From NCBI RefSeq assembly GCF_009834225.1, contig NZ_CP047176.1, positions 1 through 64,000 of the forward strand: DNA of 64,000 nt, given 5' to 3'. The stretch's first letter is position 1. Each line of letters opens with the position of its first letter. The stretch comes from Rathayibacter sp. VKM Ac-2759 (GTDB lineage Bacteria > Actinomycetota > Actinomycetes > Actinomycetales > Microbacteriaceae). A program made the translations under genes and the position numbers. Under the pieces are notes generated by a model. That model saw only the letters and a list, made by a program, of their open reading frames with translations, did not search any database and was not told the origin of the DNA. Of this stretch, positions 14,443 to 22,929 are shown one piece after another.

Positions 14443-15003
14443 TCAGGAGGCGGTCGACGCGGGGGACTGAGCGGCGCTGGCCGGCTCGTCCTCGGCGACC
14501 CACAGCTCGTCGTCGGCGCGGAACGTCTGCCAGACGGCGTAGCCGATGCCGCCGACGGCGACGAGTGCGGCGCCGATCGCGAAGACCGTGCCGGCCTTGT
14601 TCTTCTTCTTCGGGGGAGTGGTCAGCTCCTCCCAGCGCGCCTTCGAGATCTCGGCGAGCTTCGCGCGGTTCTTCGAGTCCTTCGCGGCCTCGAACGCGGC
14701 CGCGGCAGTGCCTCCGACAGCGGCGAAGGTCGGGAGGACCCTGTGCTTGTAGGCGTCGCGGGCCGACGAGTACGTGCCCTCGACCGCCGAGACGCCGTTG
14801 TCGTAGACCGGCTTCACGCGGGACTGGTACGTGTCCTTGACGAGGGGCACGACCTCCTTCTTCGCGTACTTGGTCGCGTGACGGCGGCTCTTCTCGAGAA
14901 CAGAGGCGGCGTGCGCCAGCACTTCCTGCTGCTCGCTCCAGACCGCCTCGGCGTTCTTCCGGAGACGCTTGAGGTCCTTCTTGTGCTTACGTGACAGACC
15001 CAT
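14443..15003 (-). CDS. Lysine-rich protein with a C-terminal membrane segment, unknown function
   Basis: A 186-residue protein starting MGLSRKHKKDLKRLRKNAEAV. The ATG at 15003 is preceded by GGAGGA 6 bases upstream; an earlier in-frame start at 15054 lacks this. Residues 1-140 are highly charged and helical, rich in Lys, Ala and Glu. One transmembrane helix (about 148-168) is followed by a short acidic tail ending SPASTAS. Similar proteins are found near ppiA in related genera, but I know no function. The charged helix could lie along DNA or the membrane surface; that is speculation. Confidence 0.75.
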   Translation of the reverse strand: MGLSRKHKKDLKRLRKNAEAVWSEQQEVLAHAASVLEKSRRHATKYAKKEVVPLVKDTYQSRVKPVYDNGVSAVEGTYSSARDAYKHRVLPTFAAVGGTAAAAFEAAKDSKNRAKLAEISKARWEELTTPPKKKNKAGTVFAIGAALVAVGGIGYAVWQTFRADDELWVAEDEPASAAQSPASTAS

Positions 15004-15137
15004 GTTGGTCCTCCATCGGCTACGAGCAGCGAACGCGTCAATACTGCCACTCATCGCGCGGCGTCCGCATCGCGCACCCAGCGCATTGACACCGGGCGTT
15101 GCGGAGCCCTACATACGCGCTGTGCGAGAATCCACCC

Positions 15138-15677
15138 ATGCCTTTGCACACCGCAGTTGCGACGTTCCACACCAACAAGGGCGACATCGTCGTCAACCTC
15201 TACGGGAATCACGCCCCCAAGACGGTCCGCAACTTCGTCGGTCTCGCGACCGGCGAGATCGAGTGGACCCACCCCGCCACCGGCGCGAAGACCACGGAGC
15301 CCCTCTACAACGGCACCGTGTTCCACCGCGTCATCCCCGACTTCATGCTCCAGGGCGGCGACCCGCTCGGCCAGGGCATCGGCGGCCCCGGCTTCCAGTT
15401 CGACGACGAGATCAGCCCCGAGCTCGACTTCACCGAGCCCTACATCCTCGCGATGGCCAACGCCGGCAAGCAGGCGGGTCGCGGCACGAACGGCTCGCAG
15501 TTCTTCATCACCGTCGCGCCGACCACGTGGCTGCAGGGCAAGCACACCATCTTCGGCGCCGTCGCCGACGAGGAGTCGAAGAAGCTCGTCCAGTCGCTCT
15601 CGACCGTGGCGACCGATGGTCGCGACAAGCCGCTCGACGACGTCGTGATCGACAGCGTCGAGATCACCGAGGCCTGA
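15138..15677 (+). CDS. Peptidyl-prolyl cis-trans isomerase, cyclophilin type
   Basis: A 179-residue cyclophilin that speeds proline isomerisation during protein folding. It has no signal peptide, so it is cytoplasmic. Visible family motifs are GDIVVNLYGNHAPKTVRNFV, FHRVIPDFMLQGGDP (catalytic Arg and Phe), MANAGKQAGRGTNGSQFFIT and HTIFGAV. The ATG at 15138 starts MPLHTAVATFHTNKG; an earlier ATG at 15099 would add 13 residues with no family match. A ppiA gene close to the origin and next to a rhomboid protease is common in Actinobacteria. Confidence 0.95.
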   Translation: MPLHTAVATFHTNKGDIVVNLYGNHAPKTVRNFVGLATGEIEWTHPATGAKTTEPLYNGTVFHRVIPDFMLQGGDPLGQGIGGPGFQFDDEISPELDFTEPYILAMANAGKQAGRGTNGSQFFITVAPTTWLQGKHTIFGAVADEESKKLVQSLSTVATDGRDKPLDDVVIDSVEITEA

Positions 15678-15702
15678 TCGCCTCGTCCGACACCATCCTC
15701 TC

Positions 15703-15732
15703 GAGGGCCGGGTCCATCAGGATCCGGCCCTC
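15703..15732 (+). terminator. Terminator hairpin after the cyclophilin gene
   Basis: A 13-pair stem (GAGGGCCGGGTCC with GGATCCGGCCCTC, one G-T pair) with loop ATCA, followed by GTTCTC, 26 bases after the stop. Confidence 0.7.
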
Positions 15733-15753
15733 GTTCTCACCGGAGGCACGTCC

Positions 15754-16632
15754 GTGACCCAGGTCCCGCCGAGCAGCGCGTACGCCTGCTACCGCCACCC
15801 CGACCGGCAGAGCTTCGTGCGCTGCCAGCGCTGCGGGCGCACGATCTGCGGTGAGTGCCAGACTCCGGCGCCGGTGGGTGTGATCTGCCCCGACGACATG
15901 GCGCAGCAGCGCGCCTCCGCCCCTCGCACCCGTGGACCGCTGCTCTCGCGGGTGCGGGCGATGACCCGGGCCGACCAGCCGACGGTCACCTACGCGATCA
16001 TCGCCCTCTGCATCGTGGTCTGGATCCTCGAGATCCTCCCGTTCGTCGGCAACACGGTCATCGGCGGCCTGCTCTACGCCCCCGCCTACACGCTCCCCGG
16101 CTACGGCGCCGGGTTCGAGCCGTGGCGGATGCTCACCTCCGTCTTCCTGCACAGCACGTCCCTCTTCTTCGTCATCCCGTTCCACCTCGTGCTGAACATG
16201 TACACGCTGTGGGTGTTCGGCATGGTCCTCGAGCGGATGCTCGGCCGCGGCCGGTACCTCACTCTCTTCCTCCTGAGCGGCTTCGCGGGGTCGGTCGGCG
16301 TGCTGCTGCTGTCGAACCCGCTGACCCCGGTGCTCGGCGCCTCCGGAGCGATCTTCGGCCTCATGGGCGCGTACCTCGTGATCCTGCGGCACCTGGGCGG
16401 GCAGGCATCGCAGCTGCTGGTCCTCGTCGGGCTGAACCTCGTGATCGGCTTCCTGCCCGGGATGAACGTCGCCTGGCAGGCGCACGTCGGCGGCCTCGTC
16501 GCCGGCGCCCTGATCGGTCTCGTCTACACCCGCACCCGCCAGCGCTCGCAGCGCCGCACCCAGAACCTCCTCGTCGGCCTGATCGGCGCCGGCCTCGTGG
16601 CGGTCAGCGCGGCGGCGTACGTCCTCGCCTAG
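15754..16632 (+). CDS. Rhomboid family intramembrane serine protease with zinc-ribbon N-terminus
   Basis: A 292-residue membrane protease. The N-terminus (about 11-46) is a B-box-like zinc finger with cysteines and a histidine in CYRHPDRQSFVRCQRCGRTI and CGEC. The rhomboid domain follows, with about six membrane helices from residue 77. The catalytic serine is Ser197 in GASGAIFG and the histidine is His244 in WQAHVGGLVAG; the oxyanion His144 and Asn148 lie in HLVLN. The GTG start has GGAGGC 7 bases upstream. Substrates are unknown; rhomboids cleave membrane proteins within the bilayer. Confidence 0.93.
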   Translation: MTQVPPSSAYACYRHPDRQSFVRCQRCGRTICGECQTPAPVGVICPDDMAQQRASAPRTRGPLLSRVRAMTRADQPTVTYAIIALCIVVWILEILPFVGNTVIGGLLYAPAYTLPGYGAGFEPWRMLTSVFLHSTSLFFVIPFHLVLNMYTLWVFGMVLERMLGRGRYLTLFLLSGFAGSVGVLLLSNPLTPVLGASGAIFGLMGAYLVILRHLGGQASQLLVLVGLNLVIGFLPGMNVAWQAHVGGLVAGALIGLVYTRTRQRSQRRTQNLLVGLIGAGLVAVSAAAYVLA

Positions 16633-16680
16633 CGCGCCTCCCACGCCGGGAACCGTCCGGATCGCGATCGAGGGACCGCT

Positions 16681-16900
16681 CTCCACAGCGCTTCCTCACA
16701 GCTGTGGACGGAGTTATCCACAGAGTTGTTAACACTGGGGAGAACTACGCCGGTGTCATTCGCCGGCCCCCGGGGCCGCGGCGCGGGGACCGCCGTCGTT
16801 GCAGCGATCTCGCTCGCCGGGCGCGGTTCTCCGCTGCCACCGGGCCCGCTCGGAGTTCTCCACAGGAGATTCCACACCTGGGGATAATTACACGCGTGTA
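16681..16900. other. DnaA-box-rich spacer outside oriC
   Basis: The 270-base spacer between the rhomboid gene and the convergent methyltransferase gene contains a perfect DnaA box TTATCCACA at 16714-16722, TTCTCCACA at 16856-16864, further TCCACA cores at 16682 and 16871, GTTAACAC at 16728, and GGATAATTACACGCGTGTAG at 16881. Composition is more AT-rich than its surroundings and resembles oriC. Confidence 0.5.
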
Positions 16901-16902
16901 GT

Positions 16903-17697
16903 TCACTCGAGCAGAGCAACGACGACCGTGGCCTCGCGGTCGTCGTCGAACCGGATCTCGGTCGCGAAGCCGGCCGCGGCGAAGGCCGCACCGCTCGTCT
17001 CGGCCTGCTCACGACTCGACTCGATGACCACCCCGCCGCCGGGAGTCAGCCACTCGCGCGACTCCCGCGCGATCCGCCGGTGCAGCGCGAGGCCGTCGTC
17101 GCCGCCGTCGAGCGACTGCACGGGCTCGTGCAGCCGGGCCTCGGGAGGCATCAGCGCGATCGCCCCGGTCGGCACGTAGGGAGCGTTCACCACGACCAGG
17201 TCGAGGGTGCCGCGGTCGGAGTCGGGCAGGGCGGCGAAGAGGTCGCCCTCATGGACGGTCGCGAGACCCTCGAGTGCGCGGCGTGCGCAGGCGACCGCGG
17301 CGGGGGAGATGTCGGCCGCGCGCAGACGGAGCCGTGGACGCTCCTCCAGGAGGGACCGCCCGATCGCCCCGGCGCCGCAGCACAGGTCGAGGACCACCGC
17401 CGTGGGGCTCCGGAGGATCGACAGGGCCGTGTCCACGACGAACTCCGTGCGGACCCGCGGGACGAAGACCCCGGGAGCCACGGGGATGCGCAGACCGCGG
17501 AAGGAGACCCAGCCGAGGATCTGCTCGAGCGGCTCCCCGGTCTCGCGCCGGCGCAGGAGGACCTCGAGCAGGTCGGGAGAGGGAGCGGCCTCCTCGAGGA
17601 GCTCGGCCTCCTCCTCCGCGAAGACGCAGCCGGCCGCCCGGAGTCGCGCCACGGACGACGAACGCCCCGTCGGCGGGCCGGACGGGGCGTCGTTCAC
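16903..17697 (-). CDS. Putative protein N5-glutamine methyltransferase (HemK/PrmC-related)
   Basis: A 264-residue class I SAM-dependent methyltransferase. Residues 1-75 form the helical N-terminal domain of PrmC-like enzymes. The SAM motif is VLDLCCGAGAIGRSL near 107-121, and the NPPY-type substrate motif appears as NAPYVP near residue 165. The Pro to Ala change is the form seen in the actinobacterial PrmC-related subfamily, so this may not be the true release-factor methyltransferase. The gene converges with the rhomboid gene and lies 13 bases after crgA on the same strand, so the two may share a transcript. Confidence 0.88.
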   Translation of the reverse strand: MNDAPSGPPTGRSSSVARLRAAGCVFAEEEAELLEEAAPSPDLLEVLLRRRETGEPLEQILGWVSFRGLRIPVAPGVFVPRVRTEFVVDTALSILRSPTAVVLDLCCGAGAIGRSLLEERPRLRLRAADISPAAVACARRALEGLATVHEGDLFAALPDSDRGTLDLVVVNAPYVPTGAIALMPPEARLHEPVQSLDGGDDGLALHRRIARESREWLTPGGGVVIESSREQAETSGAAFAAAGFATEIRFDDDREATVVVALLE

Positions 17698-17710
17698 GAG
17701 ACGGAGGCGG

Positions 17711-17953
17711 TCAGCGCCAGCGGGTCGTCATCAGGAAGCCGATGAAGGCGATGCCGAAGCCGATCAGGATGTTGAGGTTGCCGAGATCGGGGATCGGCAG
17801 GACGCCCTGGCTGACGTAGAAGACGATGATCCACGCGAGCCCGAGCAGCATGAAGCCGAACATCACCGGCTTGAACCAGACCGGGTTGGGAGTGGGCTCA
17901 CCGGCACGGGCTTCGTCGCGCTCGGGCTTCGGGCTCTTCGTCGCTCGTGCCAT
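17711..17953 (-). CDS. crgA: Cell division protein CrgA
   Basis: An 80-residue membrane protein. CrgA is an actinobacterial divisome factor that interacts with FtsZ and PBPs and affects septum placement. A charged N-terminus (MARATKSPKPERDEA) is followed by NPVWFKPVMFGFMLLGLAWI and two membrane helices (about 29-47 and 58-75) ending LMTTRWR, the CrgA signature. The ATG at 17953 is the only sensible start. The position near the pkn/pbp/rodA operon is conserved in Actinobacteria. Confidence 0.95.
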   Translation of the reverse strand: MARATKSPKPERDEARAGEPTPNPVWFKPVMFGFMLLGLAWIIVFYVSQGVLPIPDLGNLNILIGFGIAFIGFLMTTRWR

Positions 17954-18079
17954 GCCGACCACTGTACCGGGCCGGGGCGGGAGACCGGGAGCGTGCGGCC
18001 TGAGGGGGACCTGTGGAGAGCTGTCCACAGGCGCCCGCCGCAGGGTCGGCCGTTCACGGGCCCGGCTTAGACTCGGGGC

Positions 18080-18877
18080 ATGTCCGACCACCAGCCCGAG
18101 GCGGGTCCGCTCCGCCCGCGCACGAAGCGCAGGAGCGCACGCCCGCGTCGCCGGCTCTCGTTCTTCGGCGTCCTCGGCGAGCTGCTCATCACGGCGGGGG
18201 CGCTCGTCCTCCTCTTCCTCGGCTGGCAGCTGTGGTGGAACGACGCGGTGATCGCGGGGCAGCAGACGTCGGAGGCGGCGGAGCTGCGCGACAGCTGGGA
18301 CGCCGTCGATCCGGTTCCCGCGCCGACCGAGGCCACCGGAGCGGCGCCGGCCGACTTCGGGACGCCGGTGGTCGCCTCCGCGGCCGCTCTCGACACCTCG
18401 TTCGGGAATCTCTACATCCCGCGGTACGGCGAGGGCTGGGTGCGGACGATCGCCGAGGGGATCGACGCCGCGAACGTCCTCGACGAGGGCAGCATCGGCC
18501 ACTACCCGGGCACGCAGATGCCCGGCGAGGTCGGCAACTTCGCGCTCGCCGCCCACCGCAGCGCCTACGGAGGCGGGATGCACCTCATCGACGAGCTCCA
18601 GCTGGGCGATGCGATCTACATCGAGACGGCCGACGGCTGGTACACCTACCGGTTCCGCAACCTCGAGTACGTGCAGCCGTCCGACGTGCAGGTCATCGAC
18701 CCGGTGCCCTGGACCACCGGTGTCGCACCGACCGACCGGCTCATCACGCTGACGAGCTGCAATCCGCTCTACTCGACGGCGGAGCGGATCATCGCCTACG
18801 GCGTGTTCGAGTCGTGGCAGCCCCGCTCGGCCGGTGCGCCCGCCGAGCTCGCGCCTTCACTGGCGCAGGAGGGCTGA
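18080..18877 (+). CDS. Class E sortase
   Basis: A 265-residue membrane-anchored transpeptidase that attaches secreted proteins to peptidoglycan. An Arg-rich cytoplasmic N-terminus is followed by a membrane helix at 31-52. The sortase domain (about 105-255) has catalytic His159 (LAAHRSAYGG), Cys227 in TLTSCNP and an Arg at 235. Class E enzymes recognise LAxTG-type signals in high-GC Gram-positives. No substrate gene is apparent in this window. A short inverted repeat, CCTGTGGA-N6-TCCACAGG (18010-18031), lies upstream between this gene and crgA. Confidence 0.93.
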   Translation: MSDHQPEAGPLRPRTKRRSARPRRRLSFFGVLGELLITAGALVLLFLGWQLWWNDAVIAGQQTSEAAELRDSWDAVDPVPAPTEATGAAPADFGTPVVASAAALDTSFGNLYIPRYGEGWVRTIAEGIDAANVLDEGSIGHYPGTQMPGEVGNFALAAHRSAYGGGMHLIDELQLGDAIYIETADGWYTYRFRNLEYVQPSDVQVIDPVPWTTGVAPTDRLITLTSCNPLYSTAERIIAYGVFESWQPRSAGAPAELAPSLAQEG

Positions 18878-18879
18878 TC

Positions 18880-19038
18880 GTGTACGCGGCGCTGTGGCGT
18901 GTCCTCCCCGGACCCTGGTGGGTCCGGCTGATCCTCGTGCTCGTGCTCGTCGTGCTGGTGCTCGCCGCCCTGGCCGAGTGGGTGTTCCCGTGGGTGCAGT
19001 CGATCATCCTCGATCAGAACGTCACCGTTCAGGAGTGA
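18880..19038 (+). CDS. Small membrane protein downstream of sortase
   Basis: A 52-residue protein starting VYAALWRVLPGPWWVR, with one hydrophobic helix (about 16-38), then WVFPWVQSIILDQNVTVQE. The GTG at 18880 is 2 bases after the sortase stop and has AGGAGG about 8 bases upstream. Similar small proteins follow class E sortase genes in related Microbacteriaceae; a role with the sortase is plausible from position only. Confidence 0.75.
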   Translation: MYAALWRVLPGPWWVRLILVLVLVVLVLAALAEWVFPWVQSIILDQNVTVQE

Positions 19039-19060
19039 GCGCGCACGGGGGTCGAGCGGG

Positions 19061-19648
19061 ATGACCCGGATCCTCGTGGTCGACCACTACGACAGCTTCG
19101 TCTTCACGCTCGTCGACCATCTGCTCGAGCGGGGCGCCGAGGTGGAGCTCGTCGAGGCCGCCGACCTCTCGGTCGACGATCTCCCGAGCCTCGAGCGCGC
19201 CGACGGCGTGCTCCTGTCGCCGGGACCCGGGCGGCCGGAGGACGTCCCGGTCTCGCTCGCTCTCGTCCACCGGGCGGTGGCGGCCGGTCACCCGCTCCTC
19301 GGGGTCTGCCTCGGACACCAGATGATCGCGCACGCGCTCGGCGGCAGGGTGTCCCAGGCGCCGGAGCTGGTCCACGGGCGCACCTCCGCCGTCCGCCACG
19401 AGGGCGATCCGCTCTTCGCGGGTCTTCCCTCGGGCTTCCCGGCGATGCGCTACCACTCGCTCGCGGTCGAGCGCGGTTCACTGCCCACCGAGCTCGCGGT
19501 GACCGCTGCCACACCGGACGGAGTCGTGATGGGACTCCGTCACCGGGTCGCCCCGGTCGTGGGCGTGCAGTTCCACCCCGAGTCGGTGCTGACGGAGGGC
19601 GGGCGGCTCCTGCTCGGCAACTGGCTCACGGAGGTGGCCGCGGTCTGA
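19061..19648 (+). CDS. Glutamine amidotransferase, anthranilate/aminodeoxychorismate synthase component II
   Basis: A 195-residue class I glutamine amidotransferase that supplies ammonia from glutamine to a chorismate-using partner for folate (PabA) or tryptophan (TrpG) synthesis. The nucleophile motif is GVCLGHQMIAHALGG with Cys near residue 83. The His-Glu pair is in GVQFHPESVLTEGG, and the N-terminal VDHYDSFVFTLVDHL is characteristic. No component I gene is nearby, so the pathway is uncertain. The same gene neighbours pknB in mycobacteria, where it is called trpG. Confidence 0.92.
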   Translation: MTRILVVDHYDSFVFTLVDHLLERGAEVELVEAADLSVDDLPSLERADGVLLSPGPGRPEDVPVSLALVHRAVAAGHPLLGVCLGHQMIAHALGGRVSQAPELVHGRTSAVRHEGDPLFAGLPSGFPAMRYHSLAVERGSLPTELAVTAATPDGVVMGLRHRVAPVVGVQFHPESVLTEGGRLLLGNWLTEVAAV

Positions 19649-20039
19649 CGCCGACGCTCCGACGGGCGCTCCCGACCGTGATCCCCTCCGGCCGGCTCCG
19701 CTCATCGGTCCCAGAGGAGCGACGGTGTCCGCACCCTCTTCGCCGGCGTTCTCCCGCCGATGCGGATGCGGAGATCGACCGAGACGCGTGCCGCGAACGG
19801 GGGTAGGATGTGCGCGTCACCAGGGGAGCGCCGTGCGCCATCGAAGCGCCTCCCCGAGTGCTCGCCGTGCGGAGATCAGCACCGTGACCCGCACTCACAC
19901 ATTCGTCGGATAGTGAACCCCCCTGTGAGCTGGTGGCGTGATTTGACGGACGGGTGGCGGCAGAGAGAGCGCTCTCTCCCTGCATAATCGGAAGACATCG
20001 GCAGGGGGCCGACGGGACGCAGACTCTTCGGGAGATCGT
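19649..20039. promoter_or_regulatory. Intergenic region with palindrome upstream of the AraC gene
   Basis: This 391-base stretch has no convincing gene. A perfect 16-bp palindrome, GAGAGAGCGCTCTCTC, lies at 19963-19978, with a CATAAT hexamer (possible -10) at 19983-19988. A regulator could bind there, 60-80 bases before the AraC start. Confidence 0.4.
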
Positions 20040-21029
20040 ATGGTGAAGTCGATTTCCTGGTCCTATTCGGGAATGAGAGAGCTGGAGTCCCTCGGTCCGC
20101 GGATCGTCGTGAAGCCGGGCACGATCCCGCGCATCTCCGGGGCGGGGTTCACCTCGAACGAGCTCACGGCGACGGTCGTCTCGGTGTCGCCCCTCCGCGT
20201 GCTGCGCGGGACATGGGGCGCCGACGACTGCTCCGTGCTGAACTTCACCTTCCTCATCGACGGCTTCGTGCGGATGGTCGGACCGGAGCGGACCGTGCTC
20301 CTGCGACCGGGATCGATCTCCTACCAGCCGGGCATGACGACCTTCACGACGGAGTCGACCACTCCCGCGACCCTGCTGCTGCTCTCCCTCCGCCGCGAGG
20401 AGATGCGCCGCTACGGCTTCGACGCCGCGGCCGGGCTGTACGCACTCGACCCCGATGCACGCTCCACCCGCGCCGCCTTCGCCTTCACGACCGCGTTCGC
20501 CCTGGCCGCGGACGCGGGGGCGGGACTCCCGGCCGAGGACGAGATCGGGGGATTCGCTCACGTGGTGAAGCAGCTGCTGGTCGGCGCGTTCCTCTCGGCG
20601 GTCGGCACGCACGCAGGCACGACCAGCGTCCGCGCAGCGACCCTCGGCCGCGCGCGGACCGTCATCGATCGCACGCACCGCACGCCGCGCTGCACTCCGG
20701 AGGCGGTCGCGGACGCGGTGAACGTGTCGACGCGCTCGCTGCAGAGGCTCTTCGAGGACGCGGGGACCACGGTGGCCAGCGAGATCGAGCGAGCCCGGGT
20801 GGCCGGAGCGGTCGAGCTGCTCCTGCGGCGACCCCGCGAGATCTCGCTCGAGACGATCGCCGCCGCCTCGGGCTTCTCGTCGGCCGATCACCTCCGGCGG
20901 GCGCTCAAGCGGCGCGAGGGGCTCACGCCGAGCGACATCCGCAGCCGCACCGCCGTTCCCAGCGACGTGCCGCCCCACGACAACGTGCTGCGACTGTCTC
21001 CGAAGCTGTCGGGTGCGCAACGCGCCTGA
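20040..21029 (+). CDS. AraC family transcriptional regulator
   Basis: A 329-residue regulator. The first 200 residues are a cupin-like sensing domain of the AraC-binding type, with SNELTATVVSVSPLRVLRG and a LLRPGSISYQPG turn. The C-terminal part (about 215-310) has two helix-turn-helix motifs: CTPEAVADAVNVSTRSLQRLF and LETIAAASGFSSADHLRRAL, followed by LTPSDIRSR. The effector is unknown. It lies between pabA/trpG and pknB, where other Actinobacteria usually have no such gene, so it may be an insertion. The ATG is preceded by GGGAGATCGT. Confidence 0.88.
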   Translation: MVKSISWSYSGMRELESLGPRIVVKPGTIPRISGAGFTSNELTATVVSVSPLRVLRGTWGADDCSVLNFTFLIDGFVRMVGPERTVLLRPGSISYQPGMTTFTTESTTPATLLLLSLRREEMRRYGFDAAAGLYALDPDARSTRAAFAFTTAFALAADAGAGLPAEDEIGGFAHVVKQLLVGAFLSAVGTHAGTTSVRAATLGRARTVIDRTHRTPRCTPEAVADAVNVSTRSLQRLFEDAGTTVASEIERARVAGAVELLLRRPREISLETIAAASGFSSADHLRRALKRREGLTPSDIRSRTAVPSDVPPHDNVLRLSPKLSGAQRA

Positions 21030-21053
21030 GCGCCTCCTCCGCGAGGCGGGCGG

Positions 21054-22763
21054 TCAGCCCGCGCAGTAGCCGAGGGTGACGGTCGAGCCCTGCGGGACGT
21101 CGCCCGGTGCCAGGGACTGCGTCGTGATCGGCGGGTTCGCGCGGACCGAGTCGCAGGTCTCGTCGGGCGCCTCGACGCCCACGAGCTGCAGCTGCTCGCC
21201 GGCGAGCGTCGCGAGCGCCGTGCTCAGCGACTGGCCGACGAGATCGGGCAGGGTGACCGAGCCCGACGAGACGACGAGGTCGACCGGCGACCCCGGAGCC
21301 GCCTCCTGGCCGGCGCTGGGCGTCGTCGAGATCACGACGTCGGCCGGCACGGTCGGCGAGTTCTGCCGCGTCTGCGAGCCCTCGACGAGGCCGGCACCCG
21401 TGATCGCGGCGATCGCGTCGCTCAGCGCGGTCCCGGCCGTCCCGGGCACCGCGACCGGCTGGGCGCCCTGCGACACGTAGACGCGGATGACGGTGTCGGG
21501 GGCGACGATGGTGCCGGAGCCGGGGTCGGTGCGCGTCACCTCGCCCGCGGGCACCGAGTCGCTGTACTCGGTCAGCTGGCTGGGCACGAGATCGAGCGCG
21601 GTCAGGGTCGACTGCGCGCTGTCGTAGCTGGTGCCGACGAGCGCGGGCACCTCCCGCGACTGCGAGGGGAGGGTCGTCGTCGGCTGCAGCGTCAGGACCC
21701 AGATGACCAGGGCCGCGACGATCACGGCGAGCACGACGATCGACGACCAGATCCACAGGACCGGGGGGCGGCGCTGCGTGCGCACGATCGAGTTGTCCTC
21801 GGCGAGCTGCCGCAGGGCGAGCTCGGAGTCGTTCATCCCGCCCTGACTCCGCGCGGCGAAGAGGGAGGTGGTCAGCTCGTCGATCGGACGGTGGTCCGGG
21901 AGGCGGCCGGCCGCGGCGTCGCGCAGGTCGTCGCGGAACTCGGCAGCGCCCTGGAAGCGCTCGTAGCGGTCCTTCGACAGGGCCCGGGCGACGACCGCGT
22001 CGAGCGCGGGCGTGACGGAGGGGTTGATCGAGCTCGGTGCCGGGGGAGTCTCGCTGACGTGCTGGTAGGCGACCGCGACGGGAGTGTCGCCGCGGAACGG
22101 CGCTCGGCCGGTCAGCAGCTCGAAGAGGACGATCCCGGCCGAATACAGGTCGCTGCGCGCGTCGACCTGCTCGCCCTTCGCCTGCTCGGGGGAGAAGTAG
22201 GCCGCGGTGCCCAGGATCGCGGTCGTCTGCGCGACGGTGGCGGCCGAGTCGGAGACGGCCCGGGCGATGCCGAAGTCCATCACCTTCACCTGACCCGACG
22301 GAGTGATCATGATGTTGCCGGGCTTGATGTCGCGGTGCACGACTCCGGCGCGGTGCGAGTACTCGAGGGCGGTGAGGATGCCCTCGGTGATGCGGACGGC
22401 TTCGTCGATCTCGACGGGGCCCTCGGCGATGATGTCCTTGAGCAGGCGCCCCTCGATGTGCTCCATCACGATGAACGGACGGCGGCTCTCGGTGCCGTTG
22501 TCGTCGAGCGTGACCTCTTCGCCGGCGTCGAACACCCGGACGATCGTCGGGTGCGACATCCGCGACGCGGCCTGCGCCTCCTGACGGAAGCGGAGCCGGA
22601 AGGCGGAGTCGGAGGAGAGCGAGAGCTTCAGCTCCTTGATCGCGACCGTGCGGCCCAGCCGGGTGTCGGTGCCGAGGTAGACCTCGGACATGCCGCCGCG
22701 TCCGAGCCGGGGCCCGACCTGGTAACGACCAGCGATCAGGCGACCCTCATCCGTCACGCGCAC
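21054..22763 (-). CDS. pknB: Serine/threonine protein kinase PknB with three PASTA domains
   Basis: PknB is the essential membrane kinase that senses muropeptides or lipid II and phosphorylates cell-wall and division proteins. The 569-residue protein has a kinase domain with GRGGMSEVYLG, Lys43, catalytic Asp145 (VVHRDIKPGN) and DFG at 163-165. One transmembrane helix covers 335-358. The exterior has three PASTA repeats from about 368 to the end, each about 65 residues, the last with two cysteines (ETC and GYC) that could form a disulfide. It is the last gene of the operon; a 166-base gap separates it from pknA. Confidence 0.96.
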   Translation of the reverse strand: MRVTDEGRLIAGRYQVGPRLGRGGMSEVYLGTDTRLGRTVAIKELKLSLSSDSAFRLRFRQEAQAASRMSHPTIVRVFDAGEEVTLDDNGTESRRPFIVMEHIEGRLLKDIIAEGPVEIDEAVRITEGILTALEYSHRAGVVHRDIKPGNIMITPSGQVKVMDFGIARAVSDSAATVAQTTAILGTAAYFSPEQAKGEQVDARSDLYSAGIVLFELLTGRAPFRGDTPVAVAYQHVSETPPAPSSINPSVTPALDAVVARALSKDRYERFQGAAEFRDDLRDAAAGRLPDHRPIDELTTSLFAARSQGGMNDSELALRQLAEDNSIVRTQRRPPVLWIWSSIVVLAVIVAALVIWVLTLQPTTTLPSQSREVPALVGTSYDSAQSTLTALDLVPSQLTEYSDSVPAGEVTRTDPGSGTIVAPDTVIRVYVSQGAQPVAVPGTAGTALSDAIAAITGAGLVEGSQTRQNSPTVPADVVISTTPSAGQEAAPGSPVDLVVSSGSVTLPDLVGQSLSTALATLAGEQLQLVGVEAPDETCDSVRANPPITTQSLAPGDVPQGSTVTLGYCAG

Positions 22764-22929
22764 GCTCCCCTGTCCATTCCGTTCGGCCCGACCCCCCGGG
22801 GAGCCACGGCAAGTGTACCTTCGGGCTCCGCGACTTCCGCCGGGGCGCGGCGGGGCGGACGCGGCGTGCGGGCGTGGCCGGGGGCCGGAGCGAGGTGGGT
22901 CTCGATGCGCCGCCTGCGGCGGGGCCGCG

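Noticed and set aside
22764..22929. A small gene between pknA and pknB
   Set aside because: The spacer has only short frames without ribosome binding sites and a degenerate family 1 repeat at the pknA end.
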